Origin: Streptomyces sp. R41
GTDB taxonomy: Bacteria > Actinomycetota > Actinomycetes > Streptomycetales > Streptomycetaceae
DNA length: 64,000 bases
Direction of reading: 5' to 3'
Assembly: GCF_041053055.1 (NCBI RefSeq)
Contig: NZ_CP163443.1
Location: 8,415,001-8,479,000 of the forward strand
Part shown: positions 34,027 to 42,276 of the stretch, piece after piece
How the letters are laid out: every line of letters begins with the position of its first letter
Numbering within the stretch: the first letter of the stretch is position 1
Notes under the pieces: model-generated
What the model was told of the DNA's origin: nothing
The model's input: the letters and a program-made list of their open reading frames with translations, nothing else
Database searches by the model: none
Program-made: the position numbers and the translations under genes

Positions 34027-36050
34027 GCGGGGACCTCCAGGGGGTCGAGCTTGTTCGCTTTGCGGATCTCGTCGACGATACGGCCGATGATTCCGGTGAT
34101 GTCGAAGTCCTTCGGGGTGAAGACCGCGGCCACTCCCGCGGCCCGCAGCTGTTCGGCGTCGGCGTTCGGGATGATCCCGCCCGCGATCACCGGAATGTCG
34201 GCCGCGCCGGCCTCGCGCAGCCTCTCCAGCACGTCCGGGACCAACTGGGCGTGCGAACCGGACAGGATGGACAGTCCGACCCCGTGCACGTCCTCGGCGA
34301 CCGCGGCGTCCACGATCTGCTCGGGCGTGAGCCGGATGCCCTGGTAGACCACCTCGAACCCGGCGTCGCGGGCCCGCACGGCGATCTGCTCGGCGCCGTT
34401 CGAGTGCCCGTCCAGGCCCGGCTTGCCCACCAGGAAGCGGAGCTTGCCGACGCCGAGGTCCTTCGCCGTCAGCTCCACCTTGCGGCGGACCAGCGCGAGC
34501 GCGGTGCCCTCCTCGGCGGTGACCGCGACGGGGGCGGAGGAGACGCCGGTGGGGGCGCGGAACTCGCCGAACACCTCGCGCAGCGCCCCGGCCCACTCGC
34601 CGGTCGTGACACCGGCGCGGGCACACTCCAGGGTGGCCTCCATGAGGTTGTCGGTGCCCTTGGCGGCCTCCTTCAGCCGCTCCAGCGCCTTGCACGGGCG
34701 AGGGTGGTTGAAGGGCGGCTGGTAGCGCGTGTCGCGCCAGTGCTGGAGCGCGGAGATCACCCGGGCCTCGACCGCCGGGTCGACCGTCTGGATCGCCGCG
34801 TCCAGGTCGGCCGTGAGCGGGTTCGGCTCGGTCGACTCGAAGATGTTGACGCCGACTATCTTCTCTTGACCGGACTCGATACGGCCCCGGCGCTCGGCGT
34901 GCGAGGAGACGAGCTGCGACTTCAGGTAGCCCGACTCGACAGCGGCCATCGCGCCGCCCATCTCCTGGATCCGCTCGATCTCGGCCAGCGACTCCTCGAC
35001 GAGAGCCGACACCTTGGTCTCGATCACGCGCGAGCCCTCGAAGATGTCCTCGTACTCCAAGAGGTCGCTCTCGTGCGCGAGCACCTGCTGGATACGCAGT
35101 GACCACTGCTGGTCCCAGGGGCGCGGCAGGCCCAACGCCTCGTTCCAGGCGGGAAGTTGGACGGCACGCGCGCGTGCGTCCTTCGAGAGCGTCACGGCCA
35201 GCATCTCGAGCACGATCCGCTGGACGTTGTTCTCCGGCTGCGCCTCGGTCAGACCGAGGGAGTTGACCTGGACTCCGTACCGAAAGCGCCGCTGCTTGGG
35301 GTCCTCGATGCCGTACCGCTCGCGCGTGATCTTGTCCCAGATCCGCCCGAACGCCCGCATCTTGCACATCTCCTCGATGAAGCGGACACCCGCGTTCACG
35401 AAGAAGGAGATACGGGCCACGACCTCGCCCTTGCGTTCCTCGGCGATCTGGCCGGACGCGAACACCGCGTCCAGGACGGCGATCGCGGTGGACATCGCGT
35501 ACGCGATCTCCTGGACCGGGGTGGCTCCCGCCTCCTGCAGGTGATAGCTGCAGATGTTGATCGGGTTCCACTTCGGGATGTGGTTCACCGTGTACGTGAT
35601 CATGTCCGTCGTCAGACGGAGGGAGGGACCCGGCGGGAAGACGTGCGTCCCCCGCGACAGGTACTCCTTCACGATGTCGTTCTGAGTCGTCCCCTGGAGC
35701 TTGGTGATGTCCGCACCCTGCTCCTCGGCGACGACCTGATAGAGCGCCAGCAGCCACATGGCGGTGGCGTTGATGGTCATCGAGGTGTTCATCTGCTCCA
35801 GGGGTATGTCCTGGAACAGCCGGCGCATGTCACCGAGATGCGAGACCGGCACCCCGACCCGGCCGACCTCGCCGCGGGCGAGGATGTGGTCGGGGTCGTA
35901 GCCGGTCTGCGTCGGCAGGTCGAACGCGACCGACAGGCCGGTCTGGCCCTTGGCGAGGTTGCGCCGGTACAACTCGTTGGACGCCTCGGCGGTGGAGTGA
36001 CCGGCGTACGTGCGCATCAGCCACGGCCGGTCCTTCTGGCGCTCTGTCAT
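34023..36050 (-). CDS. ecm: Ethylmalonyl-CoA mutase (MeaA-like, B12-dependent)
   Basis: A 675-residue single-chain mutase joining the substrate barrel (about 1-510: MRTYAGHSTAEASNELYRRN, GLSVAFDLPTQTGYDPDH, QNDIVKEYLSRGTHVFPP) with the cobalamin domain (about 535-670). The latter has DGHSNG (the DxHxxG lower ligand His at about 545) and SILSGSHAQLVPD. MeaA/Ecm differs from methylmalonyl-CoA mutase in size and in lacking a partner subunit. It converts ethylmalonyl-CoA to methylsuccinyl-CoA. ATG 36050 is chosen since the family N-terminus MTERQKDRPWLMRTYAG begins there. It lies 10 bp after ccr. No B12 riboswitch was recognised. Confidence 0.93.
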   Translation of the reverse strand: MTERQKDRPWLMRTYAGHSTAEASNELYRRNLAKGQTGLSVAFDLPTQTGYDPDHILARGEVGRVGVPVSHLGDMRRLFQDIPLEQMNTSMTINATAMWLLALYQVVAEEQGADITKLQGTTQNDIVKEYLSRGTHVFPPGPSLRLTTDMITYTVNHIPKWNPINICSYHLQEAGATPVQEIAYAMSTAIAVLDAVFASGQIAEERKGEVVARISFFVNAGVRFIEEMCKMRAFGRIWDKITRERYGIEDPKQRRFRYGVQVNSLGLTEAQPENNVQRIVLEMLAVTLSKDARARAVQLPAWNEALGLPRPWDQQWSLRIQQVLAHESDLLEYEDIFEGSRVIETKVSALVEESLAEIERIQEMGGAMAAVESGYLKSQLVSSHAERRGRIESGQEKIVGVNIFESTEPNPLTADLDAAIQTVDPAVEARVISALQHWRDTRYQPPFNHPRPCKALERLKEAAKGTDNLMEATLECARAGVTTGEWAGALREVFGEFRAPTGVSSAPVAVTAEEGTALALVRRKVELTAKDLGVGKLRFLVGKPGLDGHSNGAEQIAVRARDAGFEVVYQGIRLTPEQIVDAAVAEDVHGVGLSILSGSHAQLVPDVLERLREAGAADIPVIAGGIIPNADAEQLRAAGVAAVFTPKDFDITGIIGRIVDEIRKANKLDPLEVPA

Positions 36051-36060
36051 CTGGGGGACC

Positions 36061-37398
36061 TCAGACGTTCCGGAAGCGGTTGATGGCGTCGATGTGCTGG
36101 GCGCGCTTCTCCTCGTCGCGCACACCCAGACCCTCGCGGGGCGCCAGCGCGAGAACGCCGACCTTGCCCTGGTGGAGGTTGCGGTGCACGTCGTAGGCGG
36201 CCTGCCCGGTCTCCTCCAGGGAGTACACCTTGGAGAGCGTCGGGTGGATCTTGCCCTTGGCGACGAGCCGGTTGGCCTCCCAGGCCTCGCGGTAGTTCGC
36301 GAAGTGCGAGCCGACGATGCGCTTCAGCGACATCCACAGGTAGCGGTTGTCGTACTCGTGGTTGTAGCCCGAGGTCGAGGCGCAGGTGACGATGGTGCCG
36401 CCCTTGCGGGTCACGTACACACTGGCGCCGAAGGTCTCGCGCCCGGGGTGCTCGAAGACGATGTCGACGTCCTCGCCGTCGGTCAGCTCGCGGATGCGCT
36501 TGCCGAAGCGCTTCCACTCCTTCGGGTCCTGGGTGTGCTCGTCCTTCCAGAACTTGTAGCCCTCGGCGTTGCGGTCGATGATCGCCTCGGCGCCCATCTT
36601 CCGGCAGATGTCCGCCTTCTGCTCGCTGCTGACGACACAGATCGGGTTGGCGCCACCGGCGAGCGCGAACTGCGTGGCGTACGAGCCGAGTCCGCCGCTC
36701 GCGCCCCAGATGAGCACGTTGTCGCCCTGCTTCATGCCGGCGCCGTTCCGCGACACCAGCTGGCGGTACGCGGTGGAGTTCACCAGGCCCGGAGCGGCGG
36801 CCTCCTCCCACGACAGGTGGTCCGGCTTCGGCATCAGCTGGTTCGACTTGACGAGGGCTATCTCGGCGAGACCGCCGAAGTTCGTCTCGAAGCCCCAGAT
36901 GCGCTGCTCAGGGTCGAGCATCGTGTCGTTGTGGCCGTCGGAGGACTCCAGCTCGACGGACAGACAGTGCGCGACGACCTCGTCACCGGGCTTCCAGGCG
37001 TTGACGCCCGGGCCGGTGCGCAGGACGACGCCCGCGAGGTCGGAGCCGATGATGTGGTACGGCAGGTCGTGGCGCTTGGTGAGCTCGCTGAGCCTGCCGT
37101 AGCGCTCCAGGAAGCCGAAGGTCGCCATCGGCTCGAAGATCGAGGTCCAGACCGAGTTGTAGTTGACGGAGGAGGCCATGACGGCCACCAGAGCCTCGCC
37201 CGGGCCGAGTTCCGGCACCGGCACGTCGTCCAGGTGGATCGACTTGCGGGGGTCCTTGTCGCGGGTGGTGAGCCCGGCGAACATCTCCGTCTCGTCCTTG
37301 TGCACGGTGATCGCGCGGTACGACTCGGGGAGCGGCAGAGCTGCGAAGTCGGCGGACGTGGAGTCCGGCGACTGAATCGCGTCCAGGATTTCCTTCAC
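36061..37398 (-). CDS. ccr: Crotonyl-CoA carboxylase/reductase
   Basis: A 445-residue medium-chain reductase of the Ccr type. The long N-terminus (MKEILDAIQSPDSTSADFAA), SSVNYNSVWTSIFEPMATF, IIGSDLAGVVLRTGPGVNAW, the GFETNFGGLAE segment, NADPH loop IWGASGGLGSYATQFA (about 228-243), FEHPGRETFG and GSHFANYREAWEANRLV are all diagnostic. In known Ccr enzymes Asn, Phe-Glu and His residues in these segments hold CO2, and all seem present. It makes ethylmalonyl-CoA from crotonyl-CoA, CO2 and NADPH. The GTG start at 37398 has a GGAGG 8 nt upstream. It is first in the operon. Confidence 0.96.
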   Translation of the reverse strand: MKEILDAIQSPDSTSADFAALPLPESYRAITVHKDETEMFAGLTTRDKDPRKSIHLDDVPVPELGPGEALVAVMASSVNYNSVWTSIFEPMATFGFLERYGRLSELTKRHDLPYHIIGSDLAGVVLRTGPGVNAWKPGDEVVAHCLSVELESSDGHNDTMLDPEQRIWGFETNFGGLAEIALVKSNQLMPKPDHLSWEEAAAPGLVNSTAYRQLVSRNGAGMKQGDNVLIWGASGGLGSYATQFALAGGANPICVVSSEQKADICRKMGAEAIIDRNAEGYKFWKDEHTQDPKEWKRFGKRIRELTDGEDVDIVFEHPGRETFGASVYVTRKGGTIVTCASTSGYNHEYDNRYLWMSLKRIVGSHFANYREAWEANRLVAKGKIHPTLSKVYSLEETGQAAYDVHRNLHQGKVGVLALAPREGLGVRDEEKRAQHIDAINRFRNV

Positions 37399-37702
37399 GG
37401 TGTTGCCTCCGGCGATGAGCGTCCTGAGGGAAGACGCTGAGGGTTACGTCGGTGCTGCTGCTGAGGGGTGTGCCGTCGGTTCGGCGGAGGTGGTGCTGTG
37501 GCAGCGCTTTGTGGCGCGGGAGGTTGCCTGTGACGCAGGCGTCCGGGCGCGCAATCCAGTGGCTTGCGGGGACAGCCGGCGTACGAAAGGTCTCTGCACG
37601 CCGGCCGCCCGGACACCTTCAACGTATGGCACGGCGTGTCACCCCGCAAGGCACGGAGTGCCAGAAGTTGCGCTCAGGTGAAATCTTTACGTAACACGTG
37701 AG

Positions 37703-37735
37703 CGATGATCGATCAGACTGCGCGATGATCGATCG
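37703..37735. promoter_or_regulatory. Direct repeat in the ccr upstream region, candidate operator
   Basis: GCGATGATCGATC occurs at 37703-37715 and 37723-37735, 20 bp apart, two helical turns. Each has a GATCGATC-type palindromic core. It lies 305 bp upstream of the ccr GTG, downstream of the TetR terminator. The remaining 37399-37702 region has no gene and presumably holds the ccr promoter and a long leader. Confidence 0.5.
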
Positions 37736-37752
37736 AATTCGGGGCGCAAAAA

Positions 37753-37785
37753 CGCCGGACGCGCTCAAATCGAGCCCGTCCGGCG
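37753..37785 (-). terminator. Rho-independent terminator of the TetR gene
   Basis: CGCCGGACG (37753-37761) and CGTCCGGCG (37777-37785) pair, continued by GCTC/GAGC with one C-C mismatch and an AAATC loop. On the minus strand the stem is followed by GTTTTTGCG. It lies 60 bp after the TetR stop and isolates ccr from it. Confidence 0.85.
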
Positions 37786-37845
37786 ATGGAGAAGAAGCGG
37801 CGAAGCCGCGGTGCTGTGAGGGAAGTCGCTCCGACCGTTCCGGTC

Positions 37846-38658
37846 CTACGACCGTTCCTTGAGTGCCTGCTCGATGGTGCGCATCACCTGGTCCAGCGGG
37901 GCATCGACCCGGGCCACGGTCACCAGCACGTCCCCCTCGGTGAAGGAGGACGCCGGCGCCGACCGGGGCGCGGCCTCGCGCCCGGCGCCGATTCCCGTGC
38001 CGAACGTCTTGCGGACGATGGAGAAGGCGTGGTCCAGCTGGGCCTCGACGTCCCCCTGGCCGCCGGCCCGCAGCCAGCGCCGTAGAACATGGTTGTGCGC
38101 CGTCACCACGGCCGAGGCGGCGACCTCGGCGAGCAGCGGGTCGTCGTTGGCGTCGTCGTCGTGCGCGTGCTCGTCGAAGTGGCCCAGGAGATAGCGGGTG
38201 AAAAGCCGCTCGTACCGGGCCACCGAGGCGATTTCCGCCTCCCGCAGCGTCGGCACCTCGCGCGTCAGCTTGTAGCGCGAGACGGAGATCTCGGGCCGGG
38301 CCGCGTACATCTTCATGACTTCCTTGATGCCACGGCACACGGTGTCGAGCGGGTGCTCGTGCGCGGGCGCCGCGTTGAGCACCGCCTCGGCCCGGATCAA
38401 CGTGTCGTCGTGGTCGGGAAAGATCGCCTCTTCCTTGGAACGGAAGTGACGGAAGAACGTGCGGCGGGCCACCCCGGCCCGGGCTGCGATCTCGTCGACC
38501 GTGGTCGCCTCGTACCCCTTGGTCGCGAACAGTTCCATGGCCGCGGCCGCCAGCTCTCGGCGCATCTTGAGCCGTTGCGCGGCCGCGCGACTGCCTGCGG
38601 CACTCTCCGGCGCGTCGGGCGTGGCTGGTGTACGTGAGGACTTGGCGGGCTGGGACAT
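37846..38658 (-). CDS. TetR-family regulator next to the ccr operon
   Basis: A 270-residue TetR protein. The HTH is at about residues 35-80: RRELAAAAMELFATKGYEAT, TVDEIAARAGVARRTFFRHF and SKEEAIFPDHDD. The first 30 residues are Ser/Thr/Ala-rich and disordered. The large C-terminal domain includes an acidic patch HFDEHAHDDDANDDPLLAEV. ATG 38658 is chosen because similarity starts with it. It sits between the 3-hydroxybutyryl-CoA dehydrogenase and ccr on the same strand with its own terminator, so it is a good candidate regulator of one or both, perhaps sensing an acyl-CoA. Confidence 0.88.
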   Translation of the reverse strand: MSQPAKSSRTPATPDAPESAAGSRAAAQRLKMRRELAAAAMELFATKGYEATTVDEIAARAGVARRTFFRHFRSKEEAIFPDHDDTLIRAEAVLNAAPAHEHPLDTVCRGIKEVMKMYAARPEISVSRYKLTREVPTLREAEIASVARYERLFTRYLLGHFDEHAHDDDANDDPLLAEVAASAVVTAHNHVLRRWLRAGGQGDVEAQLDHAFSIVRKTFGTGIGAGREAAPRSAPASSFTEGDVLVTVARVDAPLDQVMRTIEQALKERS

Positions 38659-38794
38659 GACCCGAACGTACTGCATCTGCGCAGGAGAGCGCGCATGCCC
38701 GGGGATCCCCCCGCCCTCGACGGGCGGGGGGGTTCCGGTCGGGTCGAGCAGTCCGCCCCAGTCGGCGCTGTCTTCGAACCAGTCGCCCGGACGC

Positions 38795-40600
38795 TCAGCG
38801 CCGGGCATATTCGCGGAAGCCGCGGCCCGTCTTGCGGCCGAGGCAGCCCGCGGCCACCAGGTGCTCCAGGAGCGGCGCCGGGGCGAGGCCCGGGTCGCGG
38901 AACTCGCGGTGCAGAACCTTCTCGATGGCCAGGGAGACGTCCAGCCCGACCACGTCCAGGAGCTCGAACGGGCCCATCGGGTACCCGCCGCCCAGCTTCA
39001 TCGCCGCGTCAATGTCGTCAAGAGACGCATAGTGCTCCTGCACCATCTTGATCGCGTTGTTCAGGTACGGGAACAGCAGCGCGTTCACGATGAAACCGGC
39101 ACGGTCCCCGCAGTCCACCGGGTGCTTGCGGATCTTCGCGCAGACCTCACGCACGGTGGCGTGCACATCGTCGGCGGTCAGCACGGTCCGCACCACCTCG
39201 ACGAGCTTCATCGCCGGGGCAGGGTTGAAGAAGTGCATACCGATCACGTCCTGCGGCCGCGAGGTGGCGCGGGCGCAGGCGACGACGGGCAGCGAGGAGG
39301 TGGTGGTGGCGAGGATCGCGCCGGGCTTGCAGACCTTGTCGAACGTGGCGAACAGCTGCTGCTTGATCTCCAAGTCCTCGGCGACCGCCTCAAGCGCCAG
39401 ATCGACCTCGGCGAAGGCGTCGTACGAGCCGGCCGGAGTGATCCGCTCCAGGGTCTCTGCCGCCGCCTCGGCCGTCATCCGGCCCTTGTCGACAGAGCGC
39501 GAAAGCGACTTGCCGATACGGGCCTTGGCGGCCTGCGCCTTCTCCTCGCTGCGGGCGGCGAGGACGACCTCGTACCCGGCCTTCGCGAAGACCTCGGCGA
39601 TACCGGACGCCATCGTGCCGGAGCCCGCGACGCCGACGGAGCGGACCGTGCGGCCCGGGGCCAGAGCGGCCCCCTCCAGCGGCGTCAGCGCGTCCCGCAC
39701 GACGGTGGTGCTGCCGGGAGCCTCGTACGAGTAGAAGCCGCGCCCCGACTTGCGGCCGGTCAGGCCCGCCTCGCTGAGCTGCTTGAGGATGGGCGCGGGG
39801 GCGTGCAGCCGGTCGTGCGACTCGGCGTACATGGCCTCCAGGACGGTCCGCGCGGTGTCCACGCCGATCAGGTCCAGCAGCGCGAGCGGACCCATGGGCA
39901 GTCCGCAGCCCAGCTTCATCGCGGCGTCGATGTCCTCGCGGGAGGCGTACTTCGCCTCGTACATCGCGGCGGCCTGGTTGAGGTAGCCGAACAGCAGCCC
40001 GTCGGCGACGAAACCGGGCCGGTCGCCGACCGCGACGGGCTCCTTGCCGAGTTCGAGGGCGAGGTCGGTGACCGAGGCCACCGCGCTCGGCGCGGTGAGC
40101 ACGGACGAGACGACCTCGACGAGCTTCATCGCGGGTGCCGGGTTGAAGAAGTGCAGGCCGAGCACGCGCTCGGGGTGGGCCGAGTCGGCGGCCAGGCGCG
40201 TCACGGACAGCGCGTTGGTGCCGGTCGCCAGGATCGTCTCCGGGCGCACGATGTCGTCGAGGGCGCGGAAGACCTGCTGCTTGATGTCGTACGACTCCGG
40301 GGTCACCTCGATGACCAGGTCGGCGTCGGCCGCGGCCTGCAGATCGGTGAACGTGCGGAAGCGGGAGAGAACGTCGGCGCGCTCCTGCTCGGTGCAGCGT
40401 CCGCGCTGCACGCCGCGGGCGGTGGACGCTTCGAGCGCCGTGACGGCCTGGGCGGTCGCGGCCTCGCTGATGTCGATGCCGATGACTTCGCGGCCGGCCC
40501 GGGCGAGGACCTCGGCGATGCCGGTGCCCATGGTGCCGAGGCCGACGACGGCGACGGTCTTGAGCGGGGACAGAGGGGTGTCGGACAGGGGAGTGGCCAT
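38795..40600 (-). CDS. Tandem-fused 3-hydroxybutyryl-CoA dehydrogenase (two complete units)
   Basis: A 601-residue protein made of two full 3-hydroxyacyl-CoA dehydrogenases in a row. Unit 1 (about 14-300) has VAVVGLGTMGTGIAEVLARA, GLHFFNPAPAMKLVEVV, DRPGFVADGLLF and MGPLALLDLIGVD. Unit 2 (about 318-600) has VGVAGSGTMASGIAEVFAKA, GMHFFNPAPAMKLVEVV, DRAGFIVNALLFPYLN and MGPFELLDVVGLD. A catalytic His (in HFFNPAP) and the NAD loop are kept in both units. It interconverts acetoacetyl-CoA and 3-hydroxybutyryl-CoA, feeding crotonyl-CoA to Ccr. Single-unit enzymes are about 285 residues. ATG 40600 is chosen from the family start. Confidence 0.92.
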   Translation of the reverse strand: MATPLSDTPLSPLKTVAVVGLGTMGTGIAEVLARAGREVIGIDISEAATAQAVTALEASTARGVQRGRCTEQERADVLSRFRTFTDLQAAADADLVIEVTPESYDIKQQVFRALDDIVRPETILATGTNALSVTRLAADSAHPERVLGLHFFNPAPAMKLVEVVSSVLTAPSAVASVTDLALELGKEPVAVGDRPGFVADGLLFGYLNQAAAMYEAKYASREDIDAAMKLGCGLPMGPLALLDLIGVDTARTVLEAMYAESHDRLHAPAPILKQLSEAGLTGRKSGRGFYSYEAPGSTTVVRDALTPLEGAALAPGRTVRSVGVAGSGTMASGIAEVFAKAGYEVVLAARSEEKAQAAKARIGKSLSRSVDKGRMTAEAAAETLERITPAGSYDAFAEVDLALEAVAEDLEIKQQLFATFDKVCKPGAILATTTSSLPVVACARATSRPQDVIGMHFFNPAPAMKLVEVVRTVLTADDVHATVREVCAKIRKHPVDCGDRAGFIVNALLFPYLNNAIKMVQEHYASLDDIDAAMKLGGGYPMGPFELLDVVGLDVSLAIEKVLHREFRDPGLAPAPLLEHLVAAGCLGRKTGRGFREYARR

Positions 40601-40796
40601 CGCGGGACTCCAGGGAGAGGGTGACGACTGAGGAGCGCACGCAGGTGCGCCAACAGGCGCACACAGTGCGGAGGTTGCGGGTGTTGCCGGGCTGACGAGC
40701 GCACACGCCCGGTGCCGTCCTAGGGGCGCCGATGAACGGACGCCGCGCGGAACGGTGCTGATCGACCGGCCCTGTCCCGGAGCCGTGTCGTACGCA

Positions 40797-40885
40797 GGTA
40801 CCTGAAGTACCGAACCGACTGCTCTCACGGTGGCTGCGTCACCAGGCCACCGTAAGTAAGACGCGAGTGGGTAACTCGCTCGTCT
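40797..40885. promoter_or_regulatory. Cluster of three hairpins between divergent genes
   Basis: GGTAC/GTACC (40797-40811), ACGGTGGC/GCCACCGT (40827-40853) and a two-part stem AGACG, CGAGT / ACTCG, CGTCT (40859-40885) lie in the 373-bp gap between the dehydrogenase and HEAT-protein starts. TAAC-containing elements follow up to 40904. They may be operators or a structured leader of the dehydrogenase mRNA; nothing known was matched. The rest of 40601-40973 holds no gene. Confidence 0.35.
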
Positions 40886-40960
40886 GAGCTTAACCCGCCA
40901 GTAACGAGCGCGCCAGCCCCCGAGTTTGTGATGTACGTCCCCGCGCCTCACGGGTTTCTC

Positions 40961-40966
40961 TAGGCT
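40961..40966 (+). promoter_or_regulatory. -10-like element of a probable leaderless promoter
   Basis: TAGGCT lies 7 nt before the ATG of the HEAT-repeat gene; no Shine-Dalgarno sequence is visible. Confidence 0.4.
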
Positions 40967-40973
40967 CGGCGCC

Positions 40974-41552
40974 ATGGACGAAGCGTTGCGATCACTCACG
41001 GAGCGTATAAGGAGCGAGGCCGGGGCCTCGGCGGAGTACGACCGTCTGCTGGCGGCCGCGGACCTCGACGAGCTGGCGGCGGTGCTGACCGCGCCCGGGC
41101 AGCCACTGTGGGCCCGGGAGCTGGTCGCCTTCCGGCTCGGAGTCGCCGGGGACCGACGGGCCTTCGAGGCGCTCGTCCTGTTGCTCAACCACCGCGACCC
41201 GCAGCGCTGCGCGTCCGCCGCATTCGCCCTGGCCCGGCTCGGCGACCCCCGCACGGCCCGCGCGGCGGCCGCGCTCGCCACGAACGAGCTGCGCGTGGCC
41301 TACGCGCTCCACCCGGTACGGCTCCTGGTCGAGCTGCGCGCACCCGAGGCCGTGCCCGCGCTGATCACCACCCTGGAACGCAGGCTGCGCCCGCACGATC
41401 CGTACCGCAGGGTCGCACTCGCGTGCGTGGAGGGCCTGGGCGCGCTGGGGGACGTACGCGCGAGACCCGTCCTGAACGAGGCGCTGGCGCATCCGGCGCT
41501 CGCGGAGGCGGCCGTGCACGCGCTGGCGCGGCTGCCGAAGGATGAGGCGTAG
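40974..41552 (+). CDS. HEAT-repeat protein
   Basis: A 192-residue all-helical protein. From about residue 20 it consists of HEAT/PBS-lyase type helix pairs: RELVAFRLGVAGDRRAFEAL, RCASAAFALARLGDPRTARA, APEAVPALITTLERRL and VALACVEGLGALGDVRARPV. Such repeats form a scaffold for protein contacts; an enzymatic role is unlikely. Its last codons (LPKDEA and the TAG) lie inside the first unit of a 30-bp tandem repeat that runs on downstream, so the repeat may have arisen from the gene end. Leaderless start at 40974. Confidence 0.8.
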   Translation: MDEALRSLTERIRSEAGASAEYDRLLAAADLDELAAVLTAPGQPLWARELVAFRLGVAGDRRAFEALVLLLNHRDPQRCASAAFALARLGDPRTARAAAALATNELRVAYALHPVRLLVELRAPEAVPALITTLERRLRPHDPYRRVALACVEGLGALGDVRARPVLNEALAHPALAEAAVHALARLPKDEA

Positions 41553-41740
41553 GCCGACGCTCGCCCCAAGGAGATGGCGTAGGCCTATGTCCCACCCAGC
41601 GAGACCGTGCGGGCGTATGGCCGACCCAGCGGGACCGCGCAGGTGGATGGGCGACCCAGCGAGACGGCGCAGGTGCTCGCCCGATCCAAGAGGGAGGCGC
41701 CGCTGCACGCCCGCCCCAAGGAGACGGTATAGGTGTGCGT
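41531..41740. repeat. 30-bp tandem repeat array, seven units, array 1
   Basis: Seven consecutive units begin at 41531, 41561, 41591, 41621, 41651, 41681 and 41711 with exact 30-bp period and no insertions. The best conserved part is CCCAAGGAGACGGCG or CCCAGCGAGACGGCG at offset 4-18. Unit 1 includes the stop of the HEAT gene; unit 7 ends at 41740 where the convergent GNAT gene ends, so the array fills the whole gap between the two stops. Units 3-5 are closest to each other. Confidence 0.9.
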
Positions 41741-42276
41741 CAGTCCGCTCCGGCGTCGGCCAGCGGCCACACGTAGCGCACCTCGGGCACCGCGACCCCG
41801 TCCACGTCGAAGGGCTCCTCGGCGCCGTCGGGGGCGAAGCCGGCGCGCTCGTAGAAGCGGCGGGCCGGAGCGTTCTCCTTGAGCACCCACAGCAGCATCC
41901 GTGCGTGCCCTGCCGCCGCGCACCGGTCGACCGACTCCCGCAGCAGCGCGCGCCCCACCCCCTCGCCAACCCGGTCGGGATGTACGTAGATCGCGTACAA
42001 CTCGACGTCGTCCGTGCCGACTTCACCGTCCCGGTACGGTCCGTGGCAGGCCCAGCCGACCACCTCGCCGTGCCGCTCCGCGATCAGGTTCACGATCTCG
42101 CCGCCGCCCTGCTCGAAGTACGCGTGGCGCCGTGCGGCGTCCCTCTCCACGCTGAGCGCGTCGAGGTACGGCTGCGGTATCAGTCCCTTGTACGCGGTCT
42201 GCCAGCCTCGGATACGGATCTCGGCCACGCGGTCGCAGTCGGCGAGGGTCATCTCGCGGATCAGGAGCCCGCTCAC
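41740..42276 (-). CDS. GNAT-family N-acetyltransferase
   Basis: A 178-residue acetyltransferase. It starts LLIREMTLADCDRVAEIRIR, with the acetyl-CoA binding strand-loop-helix VELYAIYVHPDRVGEGVGRA (about residues 98-117, the R-x-x-G-x-G/A type loop being DRVGEGVGRAL) and the C-terminal ENAPARRFYERAGF. The WQTAYKGLIP segment is typical of a large actinobacterial subgroup of unknown substrate. It starts with GTG sharing 4 bp (GTGA) with the stop of the RidA gene. Its stop codon touches the end of the 30-bp repeat array. Confidence 0.88.
   Translation of the reverse strand: MSGLLIREMTLADCDRVAEIRIRGWQTAYKGLIPQPYLDALSVERDAARRHAYFEQGGGEIVNLIAERHGEVVGWACHGPYRDGEVGTDDVELYAIYVHPDRVGEGVGRALLRESVDRCAAAGHARMLLWVLKENAPARRFYERAGFAPDGAEEPFDVDGVAVPEVRYVWPLADAGAD

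Noticed and set aside
33061..35757. A single 898-codon frame apparently joining mutase and lyase
   Set aside because: Its upstream two-thirds is an out-of-frame reading of the mutase gene; the true lyase starts at 34026 with a 4-bp overlap.
36051..37702. Cobalamin riboswitch ahead of the B12-dependent mutase operon
   Set aside because: No B12-box-like conserved core was seen in the ccr upstream region or between ccr and ecm.
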